Shown one piece after another: positions 5,506-5,521 of a stretch of 5,521 nt of DNA (its first letter is position 1; every line of letters begins with the position of its first letter). The notes under the pieces are model-generated. The model was not told the origin of the DNA. It saw only the letters and a program-made list of their open reading frames with translations, and searched no databases. The translations under genes were made by a program, and so were the position numbers. The stretch is from an uncultured Clostridiaceae bacterium (GTDB lineage: Bacteria > Bacillota > Clostridia > TANB77 > CAG-508), in contig CAJKDR010000069.1 of assembly GCA_905198755.1 (NCBI GenBank), positions 1 to 5,521 on the forward strand. Direction: 5' to 3'.

Positions 5506-5521
5506 TTTAATTGTTAGAATA

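Noticed and set aside
1..5521. CRISPR arrays, tRNA or rRNA genes, insertion sequences, attachment sites
   Set aside because: No regularly spaced repeats, tRNA-like GC-rich cloverleaf, rRNA segments, transposase or terminal inverted repeats were seen. The only duplication is the diverged protein-level pair at 1295-3410.

Overview
The window is very AT-rich and its codons end almost always in A or T. It carries an endospore-specific gene (GerW/YtfJ family), a sporulation-type D-alanyl-D-alanine carboxypeptidase and a VanW-family envelope protein. Together these point to a low-GC, Gram-positive, spore-forming Clostridia-like bacterium. The species cannot be named from the sequence.

Layout. Positions 1-213 are non-coding leader with a strong match to a forespore sigma-G promoter (147-177). 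The gerW/ytfJ gene follows (214-819, +) and ends in a perfect 17-bp inverted repeat (818-852). A second, housekeeping-type promoter (880-909) then begins a compact three-gene unit on the + strand: a 104-residue protein I do not recognise (943-1257), then two tandem diverged paralogues (1295-2290 and 2307-3410) that look like cytoplasmic transglutaminase-like (papain-fold) proteins with a Cys-His-Asp arrangement. A strong hairpin terminator (3413-3454) closes this unit. It also faces the convergent genes on the minus strand: a vanW-family gene (5446 down to 4772) followed after 53 nt by a dacF-like DD-carboxypeptidase (4718 down to 3453). A possible sigma-F promoter lies upstream of the vanW gene.

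How the genes fit together. The gerW gene and the vanW-dacF pair fit spore and peptidoglycan biology: GerW is a spore protein needed for germination in Bacillus, and DacF trims the terminal D-alanine of stem peptides. The three-gene cassette has its own promoter and terminators on both sides. It has no recognisable link to sporulation and is the least explained, most interesting part of the window. Several annotated starts differ from the longest open frame because ribosome binding sites or promoters decide them: 214, 943, 2307, 4718 and 5446.
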